Assembly: GCA_024449915.1 (NCBI GenBank)
Contig: JAMZAV010003237.1
Span: forward strand, 62,001 to 126,000
Source: Sweltsa coloradensis
Lineage: Eukaryota; Arthropoda; Insecta; Plecoptera; Chloroperlidae
Length of the DNA stretch: 64,000 nucleotides
Reading direction: 5' to 3'
Shown here piece after piece: positions 34,839 to 46,674 of this stretch. Numbering within the stretch: position 1 is the first letter of the stretch; each line of letters begins with the position of its first letter. Both the position numbers and the translations under genes were made by a program. A model generated the notes under the pieces. The model was not told where the DNA came from, ran no database searches, and saw nothing but the letters and a program-made list of their open reading frames with translations.

Positions 34839-35096
34839 TGTTTGTATTATGAAAAGGTGTACTAATGAAGGGTGTTGCTGTATTTTAAACTCGTATGCTC
34901 TATTTACAAAACCTGTATTTATTCACATGGCTCTCAGTCGCCATAACCTATCAACTCTGAATTCCGTCCTCTTCCCTCACACCGCCAGTCCCTAGCCCTC
35001 AGCATCTCGCTTGTCAGGCTAACAGTGGTCCATGTAACATAGCTGGCGTGGCTCAGGCAGCTGAGACACTGGCGGTCTGTTTTAAAACACACTACA
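34839..35096 (-). repeat. Gypsy 5' LTR
   Basis: 258 bp, TG...CA ends on the minus strand. Homologous to 29833-30094. Confidence 0.85.
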
Positions 35097-35760
35097 ACGC
35101 CTTAACGGGTTTTGTGATAACGGGTGAGTTGCATTTTTGCTGGAAAAAGGCAAATTTGGCAGCACTGAAATGAAAACCTGGATCTTGGCGAATATCGAGC
35201 ATGTTTTGAGCCCACTAGGCAAATCTTGGACCATTGGAGAAAACGAGTTTGGTTGCTACTCTAGAGCTTTTGTCTGCAAGTAGCTGTAATTCCTCACAAT
35301 TCACAAATCTCACCTCGTCACAGATATAAACGGTTTGTACGCCCTATGATGATTATTTTCGCAACAAGGGGGGAGGGGGGGGAATTGGATTTTGCTCAAG
35401 CTTCCACCTTTGGCAAAGGACTGTTTGTCTTTTCACACACCAACTAACCTTCAACGGCAAAACTAATCAATCAGCAATGCAGATGGGCAACTCTGGTGGG
35501 AGTGGATGACTGGATCGCCTTGCCCCTGAAGCAGTGATGTCAGCTTTCTTTTCTTGCCTGCAAATTGTAGTAAGATTTGCCAGCTACCTGATGGCCCATG
35601 CCGTGGATAATAACCTTTATGTGCAACCAATGTAATGCAAACTTTAAGGGATGTACTAATATGCTATCCAGCAGATGAGAATGAATGTGGTGTATCGTCA
35701 CAAAACTGGAGTCTGACACAGTGATAGCGAATAGCAACTTCAAGGTACAGTTCATCAGTA
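35097..35760 (+). pseudogene. Unidentified coding relic, part 2
   Basis: Continues on the plus strand after the Gypsy insertion: LTGFVITGELHFCWKKANLA, then (frameshift) MKTWILANIEHVLSPLGKSW and TIGENEFGCYSRAFVCK, then weaker pieces to about 35760. Family not recognised. Same strand and similar decay as part 1 suggest one ancestral gene of at least about 600 codons. Confidence 0.35.
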
Positions 35761-36049
35761 TTGGTCAGTAATATGTTATTTCATATAAATGTAAGACAGA
35801 CTTTGTATACATTTGTAGACACGAATGCCTTCATAAAACCATAACAGCACTTACTACTCCGAATGTAGTTTAAAATGGTGGTTTATAATGGTAAATGTAA
35901 TACTGTTTATTGGTTTAAAAAAACTCGCCCCATTTTTACACAAAGGTATCATCAAAAAATACCAGCTATGCAGTATAAAATGCTCGTCGTAATCATTTAA
36001 TTATTTGTATTAGACGTTTTCCACAATATCATTGCAATTTTGAGACAAG

Positions 36050-37164
36050 ATTGTTGGGCTTAAAAGGCGCTTGGTCCCCCCTTTTTTTTTTTTTGATCAA
36101 AAGCTACCGTCCTATTATACATCATACTTGTAGCAAAGGGCTCGTTATAAATCTATCATTTAAATATTGTGGTGTGATCTTGCCCCACATGCAAATTGGC
36201 AACGTAAAATTCAGATTTTGACTTTTAAAAACGCCCTATTTCGACCCATAGTATTAACCCTTACAATAATGCACCGTATTTTTTGTCTGTTTATGATGCG
36301 TTTTTCTTAATTTGATACATGAAATAATTTCATTAACTTTGTATTTGATTGATTGATTGATTGATCCCCTCTTCAAATTGGACCAAAAACCCTACTAAAC
36401 CAATAATGCATCATACATTTTGTAAAAGGGGTTATTTCAACAGCTTTCATTTGATATTGTGAATATGTAAATCGGCATTGTTTTTTCCTCTTGAACTACA
36501 AATTTACACATTTTTTACCTTACCCCCATTTGTTACCTAAAAGGGTAACCGACCTCAATAATGTGTCATACCATTTTTTTCGTAATGGGTTTCCAATTTT
36601 TAAGCTTTCATTTGATATATGTGACATCTTTTTCGCTCATTTTTTTTCTTGAACTCATATTTTAAAATACATTTTTGACCTATACCTCCCCCCCTTTTTT
36701 TTGGTACCAAAAATCCAGGCCGATCCAATAATACAACATCAATACATTTTTTGAAATCCGGGCCACTTCCCAGCTTTCATTTGAACATAATGAAAATTCT
36801 TTTCTAATCGGGCATTGTTTTTTCCTTGAACTCTTAACTTACGCATTTTGACCTTAACCCCCCCATGTTTTTGACAAAAACTACAACAACCAACATAGGC
36901 ATCATACAAAACGTTTTCGTAATGTGGTCATTTTTACGCTTTCATTTTATATATTTTGAACATCTATTCGGCCATTGTTTTTCCCTTGAACTCCAAATTT
37001 ACACATTGGGACCTTAACACCCCCCTTCCTTTTTTGACCAAAGCTACCCGACCCAATTCATTACATCATAACTTTTTTTTGTAGAAGGGGGAACAATTTC
37101 AAGCTTTCATTTTGATATATGTGAGGACTTGCCCGGAAAAGTGAGCATTGTCAACCTCTTATGC
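36050..37164. repeat. Right arm: ~160-bp tandem repeats, inverted to the left arm
   Basis: Six to seven degenerate units marked by AGCTTTCATTTGATATATG (near 36440, 36603, 36773, 36943, 37103, with weaker ones near 36150 and 36300). They are the exact complement of the left-arm marker. The outer end reads GAGGACTTGCCCGGAAAA then CTCTTATGC, the complement of the left outer edge. Confidence 0.8.
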
Positions 37165-38418
37165 AAGGGACGTGTGCTAGCTATTTTTCTGAACATATCA
37201 CGCGCCTTTGACAAGGTTTGGCATGGCGGGCTCTGTTACAAGCTTCTGCAACTTAGTCCCCTTTCTAATGGTAAGCTTCATCCGAGCTTTTCTCACGGGA
37301 CGTCTCGCTTGTGTGCGTGTTCACGATCAAGTATCCCGCTCGTTTACTACCCGACTTTTCTGCGTGCCTCAAGGTTTCGTGCCTCTCTCCGGCTCTCTCT
37401 AACCTGATCTACTGCCACGATATTCCTTCTCCCTTGTCCCATACCTTTGCCTTAAGCCTCCCTTTATCTGGTGCAAAAGGGGCGCAACAAAGCGAGAGAA
37501 GTCTTCCGCCGTCATACAGCGCCAAATTAAAGCTCTAAAGCGTGGATGGTGTCGTTGGCGTGTATGGTGCCGAACGGCCTTAAAGACACAGCTTATATCC
37601 TTTTTTGACCACCAGCTACAAACTCAGAAAAAAATGTCTCAACGTAACCACGCACGTCAGTGCGCGTGGTCTCACTTGGAGCTTATAAAAAACATATGTT
37701 GTAACCATAGTCGGGGTCTGCCAAGTACCCTTGGATTAAACCCTAACAGAACATTCTGAACTGGGGTGCTCAATTGCCGTGACGGGGTCCATCACCGTGC
37801 GCGGTCGAGACTAAATTTACTCGTGATGCTTCGTGGGCGACTTCTGATGCGGCTTTCCCGCACTCTACGGCACACTAGTTAATAGAACTTTTCAGTCCGT
37901 CCCCCTCTTTTGCATAACGCGGCCCCGGCGCTGACACCACGTCTTTGTAGGATGTCTCCAGCCAATACTTGTCTCGCACGGAGCGAAGGATCCTTCGCTC
38001 GCCTGCGCAGGCTATCCTCCGATGACGCGAAATGACGACGACGTGTGGTACCCAAAACCGGCCGTCGGTGGTAATCAGCTCTCGACTCGAACAGAAACCG
38101 CACTCGCGAAGGCTTTACGTGCAAATCGTCTTCACGCAGGCGGCAGGAATGAAGCTTCACGACCATCGTTTTCCGCGTCTTCGAGCCTTCAGACCTCTAC
38201 CCCCCCCACCCAGCTTCAAATACCCTATCCGCCTTTTTTGCCTTTCATTTTGTCCTAACTTTATAAATGTCATGTTTCTCATTGTTGTCTTTCATGTAAT
38301 GTTTAAACTTGTAACTCTGTAATCACCGTGTCAGGCTACAGAGGGCCACACTTGCCCTGCATAAGCCTTCCTGCCTTATGGGCAGATAAAATTCAATAAA
38401 ATAAATAAAAATAAACAA
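37165..38418 (+). pseudogene. Jockey-type LINE, 3' piece with polyadenylated end
   Basis: Begins VLAIFLNISRAFDKVWHGGL (motif A Asp), then YKLLQL, FIRAFLTGR, VRVHDQVSRS, a VPQG remnant, HDIPSPLSHTF and RQIKALKR. All are typical of Jockey-type RT in shifting frames up to about 37870. The YADD box is lost. The 3' UTR ends in AATAAAATAAATAAA near 38395-38418 after a GCCTTATGGGCAG-type hairpin. It is the continuation of 27385-27640, separated from it by the foldback-like insertion. Confidence 0.75.
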
Positions 38419-39135
38419 AGCCTGATGATTTCTGACAGTATACAGGAAAGGTTTTTAAAAAACTGGAAGTTTTAAATAAGGATTCAAAATACACGATACA
38501 AAACTTGTATTCTTTGTAAGGCATAGCTCCACTTGGGTACATTGGTATATATATATTTATATAATTTTAAATCGCAGAATTCGGGGGCCCCTCAGTCACC
38601 CGGGGAGCTGCTCCTGGGCCGCACAGCGAGTACCTCTAAATCCGTCTCTGCTTCTTCAAAGAGATTGACTAAAAGGGCCCTCAAATCAGCATGGCGCATC
38701 CAGAGAGTGGGGGTCTATGAGATTTAAACAACCCCACCATCACCATCATGCCCTGAAACAAAAACGAGTGTTATACAGAGAATGAGCGAGCGTGCGGAAG
38801 AACAGGAGAATGCGTGAGCAAACTTCTAGATTTACCTGTTTAAAAATAGCTAATATTCTTTTAGCTTTAAATAATTGATTTCCTGGTCAGTAACCTTGAG
38901 TTGTATGTGTGTGTGTGTAATTGATTTACCTGATGTAATAAGTTTATATTGATTTCATTTGGTTTCCTGTGCTATTTTCAGATCAATTCGATGATTATTG
39001 TGTTTCCTTACGTCTCTGAGTGTACTTGTAAGTGATGTTATTTTTAGTTGTTCTATATTTAGTCATATTGGTAAAATGTTCTCAAAACGGCCTTTCAGCA
39101 ATGGAAAGCTTCCACAATGTTTTAATTTTTATAAA
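38419..39135. other. No gene recognised
   Basis: Unassigned. The first 60 bp (TGATGATTTCTGACAGTATAC...) resemble sequence inside the hAT MITE near 18765, hinting at another degraded hAT copy. No ends found. Confidence 0.45.
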
Positions 39136-39811
39136 TTAAAGGGGTAGTGACCGCTTAACCGTCAAAAATTATATATTTCATTCAGGTTAACTAGTAATGA
39201 AATTGTAGCAATTACAGAAAAATTTATTGGGGAGCCAACCATGACCTCCCAAAAACTTGGTCAAACATGACCATATTTCGATCTAGTCCCATCGGCATAA
39301 ATCTCCCATAAGAAAATAACATGTGGGGACGATCTTATGCCCCGTACCTTTGTAGGAATTTTTGATCCAATAAAAAAAAAACATATTTGCCATATTATTG
39401 ACGTACTCGACAGCCTTTTCCCTTTTTCTTGTAAATTCTCTTTATTTTTGTTTTGTATTCGGGCAAGTAGTTCGGGTCAAAATAATGCTGATTACCAGAT
39501 GGGTGTGATTTTGGAATGTATATTTTTGCGTGTTTGAGGTATATTTGGGCACAGTTTCACGAACAACGATGTTTATAAAGGGGCATTTTAAGATTGGTAC
39601 TATGCTCTAGTATCCTATGTGGACCAAAAAAGAAGCCGATTTAGGAAATTTTTTTTTCCAAAACAACATATTTTTTGCCAATTTTCTGGATAAAAAAAAA
39701 TTAAAAATTCGTGTTAAATCACAGTTACAAGATATAATTTTTTAAACGGTCATTTAAGTTGCTATAGATCACGTGGTAAAAAATAATTTTTGGGGTTTTT
39801 AGCCCCTTTAA
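39136..39811 (+). mobile_element. TTAA-flanked MITE, most complete copy
   Basis: 676 bp including both TTAA copies (39136-39139, 39808-39811). Inverted tips are AGGGGTA and TAGCCCCT. No coding sequence. It serves as the reference for the reversed copy at 15118-15760 and the interrupted copy at 53205-58939. Confidence 0.8.
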
Positions 39812-39944
39812 TAATATGACTCACTGATAAGCCTTCGGGCTTAGTGGGACAATGTATGCTATGTTTGTTCTCAATGTTTTGCAATTATAACAATAATACA
39901 AATTTAAAAAAACTATATTATGTATTATTATTAATATAAGGTTT

Positions 39945-40085
39945 TTAAGCATAAGCCCGCTTTCAACGACATAGTTACTGATTCATAGCAATTGTTGTTG
40001 AAGTTTTCCCCGACTGGGGTTCGAACCCAGAACCTCTGGCTTAACGTGCCATAGCTCTACCAATTAAGCTACCGGGACCACAGAA
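39945..40085 (-). repeat. tRNA-derived SINE
   Basis: The minus strand starts with a tRNA-like head: TAGCTTAATTGGTAGAGC A-box, GGTTCGAACCC B-box, T-arm CTGGG/CCCAG and six of seven acceptor pairs. It then has a tail CAATTGCTATGAATCAGTAACTATG, given here as CAATTGC then GAATCAGTAACTATG. The anticodon loop ACGTTAA has C at position 33 where U is expected. There are three copies in 600 bp, so this is a SINE rather than a tRNA gene. Confidence 0.7.
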
Positions 40086-40249
40086 CAAACTAATAAACTA
40101 AACTGGCTATTTTTGTGACCATGGTGGTGAACTTTTGACTTCCCATGACATAAATCAACAGAAGACTGGCAATGTTAGCTTGTCAATCTTGAAAGATCAA
40201 CATAGATAAAATCCATCACATCTCATCTCCCATGAGTTGGGTAGTATGA

Positions 40250-40398
40250 ATATAAGGTTTTAAAGCATAAGACCGCTTTAAGGACATAGTTATTGATTCA
40301 TGGCAATTGTCGTCAATGTTTGCCCTTACTGGGGTTCGAGCCCAGAACCTCCAGCTTAATTAACGTGCCATAGCTCTACCAATTGAGCTACCGGGAAA
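40250..40398 (-). repeat. tRNA-derived SINE, second copy
   Basis: Same head and tail as 39945-40085, with a 4-bp insertion (TTAA) in the anticodon region. Flanked by a duplicated stretch TATAAGGTTTT(T/A)AAGCATAAG. Confidence 0.7.
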
Positions 40399-40444
40399 AT
40401 AGAATAAACCTTTACTTAACCTAGTTGTTGTGACTGTTGACTTC

Positions 40445-40548
40445 CATGTCTCGGCAGCTCAATTCGTTTAGCTATGGCACGTTCAGCCGGAGGTTCTGGG
40501 TTCGAACCCCAGTCGGAACAAACTTTTACGACAATTCCTATGAATCAA

Positions 40549-40550
<2 letters not shown>
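40445..40550 (+). repeat. tRNA-derived SINE, third copy, opposite strand
   Basis: Reads GGCAGCTCAATTCGTTTAGC, then TATGGCACGTTCAGCC and GGTTCGAACCCC on the plus strand, then a short tail. It runs directly into the TTA microsatellite. Confidence 0.65.
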
Positions 40551-40637
<87 letters not shown>

Positions 40638-40672
40638 TAATTTTATATTATTATTATTATTATTATTATTAT
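40549..40672. repeat. (TTA)n microsatellite
   Basis: About 28 TTA units, a short break, then about 8 more. It generates poly-Ile and poly-Leu frames that are not genes. Confidence 0.95.
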
Positions 40673-41574
40673 AATATATATGTAGACGCTTAAGGTAATG
40701 CGCTTACCAATTATATGCAGTTAAAAGTATTTTACATTTAAATATGTAAAGATGGTTTTATTATAGGCCCTTCAAGAGGAGTCGGTTATTTCGTACAGGG
40801 GGGGTCTGTTTAATTCTGGGGAAATGCTATTTCGTTATCACCGCTAAATAGCCATAATCCTCTATTCAAAATTAAAAATAATGAAGATGATCACCGTTTT
40901 TGAAAATAATTTTAAACACTTGGAATGTTATAGACTACAAAACGTTTTACCTTTACAAAAATTAATTCACAATATAAATATTAGTTTTTTTTTGAAAACA
41001 TTATTTTCGTTTAATACTCCCAAAAATTGTATAAACCCACACTACTTCTACTTTCGCTCCAAATCTTCGGAAGTATACCCAGTTGCCACGGGTTTGCAAA
41101 ATAGTATGGTAAAAAGAACACTGTAGCTACACTATACCTTTCTTTTTTAATAGGTAATTAAAGAACATCAGAGATTTATGAGACTATTTTAATGAAAATC
41201 AAAAGAGAGCTAAAGCATTTTTATTACGAAATAGGCAGTGAAGTTTTCGGGTCGGTTGTGTATTTTTTTATACATAAGTGTTTCATAATTTAATTGTACA
41301 AATTAGCACTATTTTGTCAACTGTTCTATATCGGTTTATTCGATGTTTATTTCACTGTATTAAATCTGGCAAAAGTGTTGACTTCACGAAAAAGATGTTT
41401 TTTTTTTTTTTTTTTTTTGGCCAGTATAAGTATTTATATAATTTTTTATTTATTTGTTCTTTTAATTTTGTGGGGGGGTCGAATTAATTTTTAAATAACT
41501 ATAATTTTATTTAAATATTATTTTCAACATTTATATATAACTCTGATTTTTATCTCTATTAACTATTTTTTAAA

Positions 41575-41576
<2 letters not shown>
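40673..41576. other. No gene recognised
   Basis: AT-rich. The frame at 40881-41126 (81 codons) has no identifiable motif. Confidence 0.45.
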
Positions 41577-41614
<38 letters not shown>

Positions 41615-42795
41615 TTAATTATTTAAAGTGGTAATGGTTATTTTTTATTTTTATATTTTTTTTTTTTTTATTTTTTTTTTATATTTTTTTAATTTTATTT
41701 TTTAATATTACAACCTCAACAACGCTGCTTGGAAGCGCTTGAGTGGAGGGAGGGCATTTTTTTTTTTAATTTTATTACAGAAAAAACATAACTAAATATT
41801 TACCAAAACAAATTTATTACCACCACAACAACAGCAAAACAAAACACCCAATTTTTAATATTATATTTACACAAACACAAATAGAATTATTACACCAACC
41901 AACAAAAACGCTTAGCTAAATTTTATTTTTTTAATAATTAAAATATAATTACCATTATTTAGGCTGGTTTTACCACGGGCCTATATGGAATGAGAAGGTC
42001 GCGCTATTTATTACACCATTTTATTGCCATCCATTCCCCTGTTATTTGGTTAGTGTACTAAATAACCTAGATACTCCAACTTTTTACAAACAGTTAATTT
42101 AAATAATTTAAATTAACTACTATGGATGATTTATAAAAACTTAATTAATTACATTTTAGACCATTTTACACCCGCTAATTTTGTTCACTGTACTAACTAT
42201 GTTACTTTTTTATTAAAATACCTATACCTATCTTAATTAATACTACCATTAAATACCCTAACCTGTTTTTACACCATAAAACCAAACATAAGTTTTAACC
42301 CATTTTACTACTAACTCTCCTAACAAGGACTTGTTTGATTTGTAGTTTACTATTATGTGTTTTAACCTATATTATTATTATACTTTAAATTTTAACCAAA
42401 CTTTGTTTTACTCTTAATATTTGACGCTTATTTATAGTACCCACTTTTTACTGCTTACACCTCACACTGGATTAAATACTTTTTTCACAACTTGTTTTAA
42501 CTTCATAACTTTACTTCACCTTATTTATTGTAGTTTGCTCTCTATCTAGAAAAATGTTTTTTGAAAAATATTTTTGAATTAGTTTAAAATAAATCATATT
42601 ATTTTCACGACAAAATGGGCAAAATGATTTTTTCCTTTTTTCCTTTTCCTTAAAATTTGTAACATTGTTTCCAACAGTTAAAGGAAATTTAAAGCTGGTG
42701 GGGTCCTGTTGCAGCTTGTGGATGTTATTGGGCCGAACTTGTTCTTTTTGTCTTGCTTTGATAAAAAAAATGTATTAAGAGGAATATGTATTTCA

Positions 42796-42829
<34 letters not shown>

Positions 42830-43204
42830 AAAAAAAAAAAAAAAAAATTATTAAAAAAAAAAATAAAAAAAAAAAAAAAAATAAAATTGAAAAAATAATT
42901 ATATTATTTATTTATGAGATTATATTTATTAATTTTTTTTTTTTTATTAATTATTTATAAATTATTAATTATTTATTATTTATTTTAATTATTTTATTTT
43001 ATATATTATTAGTTATTTAACTTATTTATTTAATATTATTTATTATTATTATTATTATTTATTAATAATATTAATTATTAATTATTATATTATTTAATTT
43101 GTTTTATTATATTATTGTTTAGTTATGGGATTGAAAATAATAAATAATAAAATAATAAATAATAATAATCAATTATTATTAATTCTTTATTATTATTATT
43201 ATTT
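41577..43204. repeat. A/T low-complexity block
   Basis: Starts with a run of 34 A (41577-41610), followed by T-rich and A/T stretches. A-runs lie at about 42798-42885 and ATT/TTA repeats at about 42895-43200. The middle (41800-42780) is AT-rich without motifs. Confidence 0.8.
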
Positions 43205-44300
43205 TTATTTACAAAAAGGGAGATCATTTATCATACTCTAATTACAGGCAATACACTCTTGTCAGTTATAGGAGAAAAATTCCTGGATCGTTGTGTGGCC
43301 GATAAGTTGTCTGCTTATTTTGGAAAATTTAAAAATCATTGATAGACTGCAGTATGTTTCCAGAAGGGTAAAAAAGCACTAGTGATTTGCTATCAGTTCT
43401 CGAGATGTTTGTTAACTACGAATTAAAATGATAACATGGCATGTAGTTGCCTTCATTTATTGATTTTTCCTAAGCGTTTTTCGATACGTTGAAAACCACA
43501 GTAAGTTATTAAAATGTGCTTGAAAATGTTGGTATAAAGAGGCCAAATTTTAAAGTGGTTCCCAGTTTCTTAACCAGATAGCAAACGTTTTGGTCGCAAA
43601 ATAGGGGAGTGTTTCATAAAAGAAAGAGAGATTGTGACTGAGGTTTTCCTTGCCAGGGCTCCATATTATGGCCCGTTATTATATCTCATTTTATGTAAAT
43701 AATATGACTAAGTGTATGAAAATTGTACGTTTTTATGTATGCTGATGACACTGTTCCTGTTTGTTGCCCACAAGATCCTTATCTACTGCGGGAATTTAAA
43801 ATACAGAGGATTTTCACGCAATTAATTAAGTGGAACTCAACGATAATAGTTTTAATAATTAATGCTGCAAACCAAGATATTACATATTTGTTCCCCTCTG
43901 AAGTCTGAACCCATAACCGGCAGCAACCTCTTTCAAATATGTTTCACTCTTATGATGCCACATGGTATGGTAGAATGGAAATAACTGTTTAAAACTGGAG
44001 ACGTATTTATTGTGAGAGTGTTGATAGTCACGTGGTATTTAAGTATCAAAATTGATAGATTTTTGTCCGTGGAGGCCTCACATTGTTAGTCCTGTGTAAA
44101 CGCCTAAGATCTTGTGCATTTCAGTTAAGTTAAAATGGTGTTACCCTTTCAAACTTTTTTAACGGTCTGTGGTACATTGCTGATAAGCTGAATCTATTAT
44201 TTCATATTGTTTGTTGGCCTGGGGCTCTGCTTCGCTCTCCTCAACGTGAAATTTAAATATCAAACCTTCAAAATGCAATGATTAAAACAATTACACCATG
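43205..44300 (+). pseudogene. CR1/Rex-type LINE reverse transcriptase, heavily decayed
   Basis: Ordered plus-strand fragments in all three frames: NYRQYTLLSVIGEKFLDRCV near 43240, FQKGKKA near 43360, an FxDFxKxF-like region near 43460, IKEREIVTEV and YYGPLLY near 43620-43690, and the catalytic-type box FYMYADDTVPV near 43730. Then follow KWNST, LGIKIDRFLSW near 44045 and a C-terminal YG..W-like region near 44200. The domain order is complete but no frame stays open for more than about 60 codons. It is an old LINE copy. Confidence 0.7.
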
Positions 44301-45677
44301 CTTTTTTTAAACAAAACAATGTGAACTACATATGATAGCCATGAAGTTTAATAACTTTTGTAATGTACTAAAACCTTTATCATACCTGTACATTATAAAT
44401 GCATTTTAAAATTTTACTTTAATAGATTGTATAATGTGTGCCGTACGATGTATGTGGGGTTTACGAAGGTGGAGAACAGGGAGAGGAAATTTTACATTTT
44501 AACCAACAGTCCTAAACACAAATATGTAAACAACAATTGTTTTACTTAACACCTGCCAATATTTAATAGCCTTCCCGTTTCTCTACGAAATTTAGAGATA
44601 AAATATCAGCCATAAAATCAGAAATTAAAGGTTCATTTATCCTTGTAACTATGGGCGCATAGCAGATGACAGTTGCTGGACCACTAACCCTCCTATGGGC
44701 GCCAACATTCTACACTAAGACACCGCAACGATTCTATAATTGTTGAGTTCAGTAAAATTGGAGTTAAATATTGTATTGTTTCATTCTTGACGTTTTTGTT
44801 ATTTTTCTTTGTTCCTTTATTATTTAATTTATCATTTATGGAGTTCCTAGTAAGTTTTATGTTATTGTTATGTAATAACTCACACTTATTGAAGATATTT
44901 CATGTATTTTTTGTATTTATTTAAACCACAGACAACCTTTTTCATAGGCTTTTGGAAAAAAGCTTATTCCATTTTGTACATGATTTTTACAAAAAAATTA
45001 AAAAAAAAATTTTTTTATTATTATTATTATTAAAAGAGAAATTATAACTTGCGGGTGTTTCGTCGCGTCTAGGGTGAATAATTTACATTATTCTTGATTT
45101 CCCGCGTACGTCATAAATTTGGGGGAAAATTTTTTCGGGGCCCCTGCTTTCTTTCTTTGTTTGCCTCTGTTGAAAACGTTCACTTTTCCCTTGGAACTGC
45201 CGGTGGGGGGTGGAGGGTGGGGGTTTAATAATAATAAAAAATAATAATATAATAAAATAAAAATAATAAATAATAATAATAATAAAATAATATAATAAAA
45301 ATAAAAATATAATAATAATAATAATTAACACAATTACTGGTCGGATTTTTCGCCGCGTCATTCTGCTTTTATTGCGGACGTTTCGCCCAACGTGTGGGTT
45401 TCCCCTCAGAAAACAAGAAATAAATTAAAATTTACAAAATATAACCAAAAAAGGTTTCCCCAAGAAAAACAAAAAACAAAAACAAAAAAAACGTTACCTA
45501 TCGGGCTCCGCCTTCTAAAAAATTGCTTACTCCCCCCAATTAAATTGTGTTAATTATTCCCGGGCCGCGAAACCCTTTAAAATTTGAAATAATAATAATA
45601 TTATTTATTTAATAATAATAATAATTACTATTATAATTATAATTATAATATTATTTATTTAATAATAATAATAATTA

Positions 45678-45728
<51 letters not shown>

Positions 45729-45770
45729 TTTATTTTATTTTTTTGTATAAAATTATCCTGAGTGTAATGT
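44301..45770. repeat. Unassigned, then AAT/ATT low-complexity DNA
   Basis: 44301-44990 has no recognisable feature beyond possible LINE 3' UTR. 44990-45770 is dominated by AAT/ATT tracts (about 45225-45325, 45580-45730), with a G/C-rich homopolymer patch near 45105-45220. Confidence 0.6.
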
Positions 45771-46600
45771 GCATGGAATCAGGAAGTCGTACCAAGAAAT
45801 ATGAATGCATACTGTGCTTTTGACCCAACGTGGTGGACGATAAGTCAATAATGGTAGAAGGTCTACGTTAGAGGTTTGTCAACAACCTGATGCTGTGTTT
45901 GAATGCGGTGGTAGACCGGAAATGAAAACTATTCACACGCCCATTAACTCAAATGACCTGGAATCACGACGAGCGTTTACTCTTTCACAAACACCACATT
46001 TCACACATACGTTTTCGGAGCTTCATTATAAGTCCAATACTACTAGCTCAGTTGCTGAAGGTACGAGCTTGAACCATTCTTGGCAGAGGAATGCCTTGTG
46101 CCAAATTCCCCACCCCCGTATGTATGATTTCAGGACGTATCAAGTATCAACCGTTGGGCCCTAATGCACTACTCTAGTCTAGGGGATGTGGTATGGAAAG
46201 ATAAACGAATGCTGAACAGATCCAGCCACAGGCAGAGATAAGAAACGGTTGAGGATTCTAACGTCGTTGTCACAGTCGTCTTTGTTATGGTTCATGTCGT
46301 CGGAGTGGTCGTCGAAGTGAGGAAAAGGGTCCTCGATGACGATTGCCTGAGCTTGTCTCTAGTTTAGGGCATTAACACACACCCCAACTTAGTAGCTGAT
46401 GTTTGCGAGATGAAATTTGCCTCATTTCCTCCTGTTTACGATCGGCACATGACCACCAGGGCCAAATTCTACCCCGGGCCCAGACGAGAACGGTCATGAA
46501 CAAATGGAACAGTAACGCGCATCAAATGACAACGAGCAATGTCGACTTTCTCAACACTCCGCTTCACTTGCTTTGCAGCGGTTTAGCCGAGGTCGTTTAA
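45771..46600. other. No gene recognised
   Basis: Contains an 89-codon open frame (45895-46164) without recognisable motifs or splice context. The sequence is less AT-biased than its surroundings. Confidence 0.4.
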
Positions 46601-46601
46601 C

Positions 46602-46674
46602 CGGTTCCCACTCAAACATCGAAGTTAAGCAGAATCGGGCGTGGTCAGGGGTAGAGTGGGTGACCGCTCTACCC
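46602..46674 (+). pseudogene. 5S-rRNA-like fragment
   Basis: CGGTTCCCACTCAAACATCG followed by AAGTTAAGCAGAATCGGGC, GTGGTCAGGG and GTGGGTGACCGCTC aligns with positions ~25-95 of eukaryotic 5S rRNA. The internal promoter region (AAGTTAAGCA...GGGTGACCGC) is included. The 5' and 3' strands of helix I are not found, so it is a truncated pseudogene or the head of a 5S-derived SINE. Confidence 0.6.

Larger units (their letters stand above)
29833..35096 (-). mobile_element. Ty3/Gypsy LTR retrotransposon, decayed, both LTRs present
   Basis: On the minus strand: 5' LTR (35096-34839), PBS, gag traces, RT, integrase, polypurine tract, 3' LTR (30094-29833). Flanks ACGCA (before 29833) and ACGCC (after 35096) are a plausible 5-bp target duplication with one mismatch. 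Domain order RT before integrase, plus the GVRICLDMRQ and DNGPQF motifs, indicate Ty3/Gypsy. Frames are broken everywhere, mostly by small indels in homopolymers, so it is inactive. It sits within the coding relic of the foldback-like element. Confidence 0.85.
27641..37164. mobile_element. Foldback-like element with tandem-repeat inverted arms
   Basis: Inverted arms (27655-28480 and 36050-37164) are arrays of one ~160-bp unit in opposite orientation. They share an outer edge near the motif CATAAGAGG and TTTCCGGGCAAGT. Between the arms is about 2 kb of decayed coding sequence, interrupted by a 5.3-kb Gypsy element. Inverted arms built of tandem repeats are the defining feature of Foldback (FB/TU) elements. 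The element split a Jockey LINE, which gives approximate outer limits. The exact target duplication cannot be fixed: flanking LINE sequence overlaps by only a few bases. Confidence 0.6.

Noticed and set aside
39945..40525. Functional tRNA genes (A-box and B-box present)
   Set aside because: Three copies with a shared non-tRNA tail, C at position 33 in the anticodon loop, indels in the anticodon arm and imperfect acceptor stems indicate SINEs.
40437..40674. Open frames rich in Ile or Leu
   Set aside because: They are translations of the TTA microsatellite.
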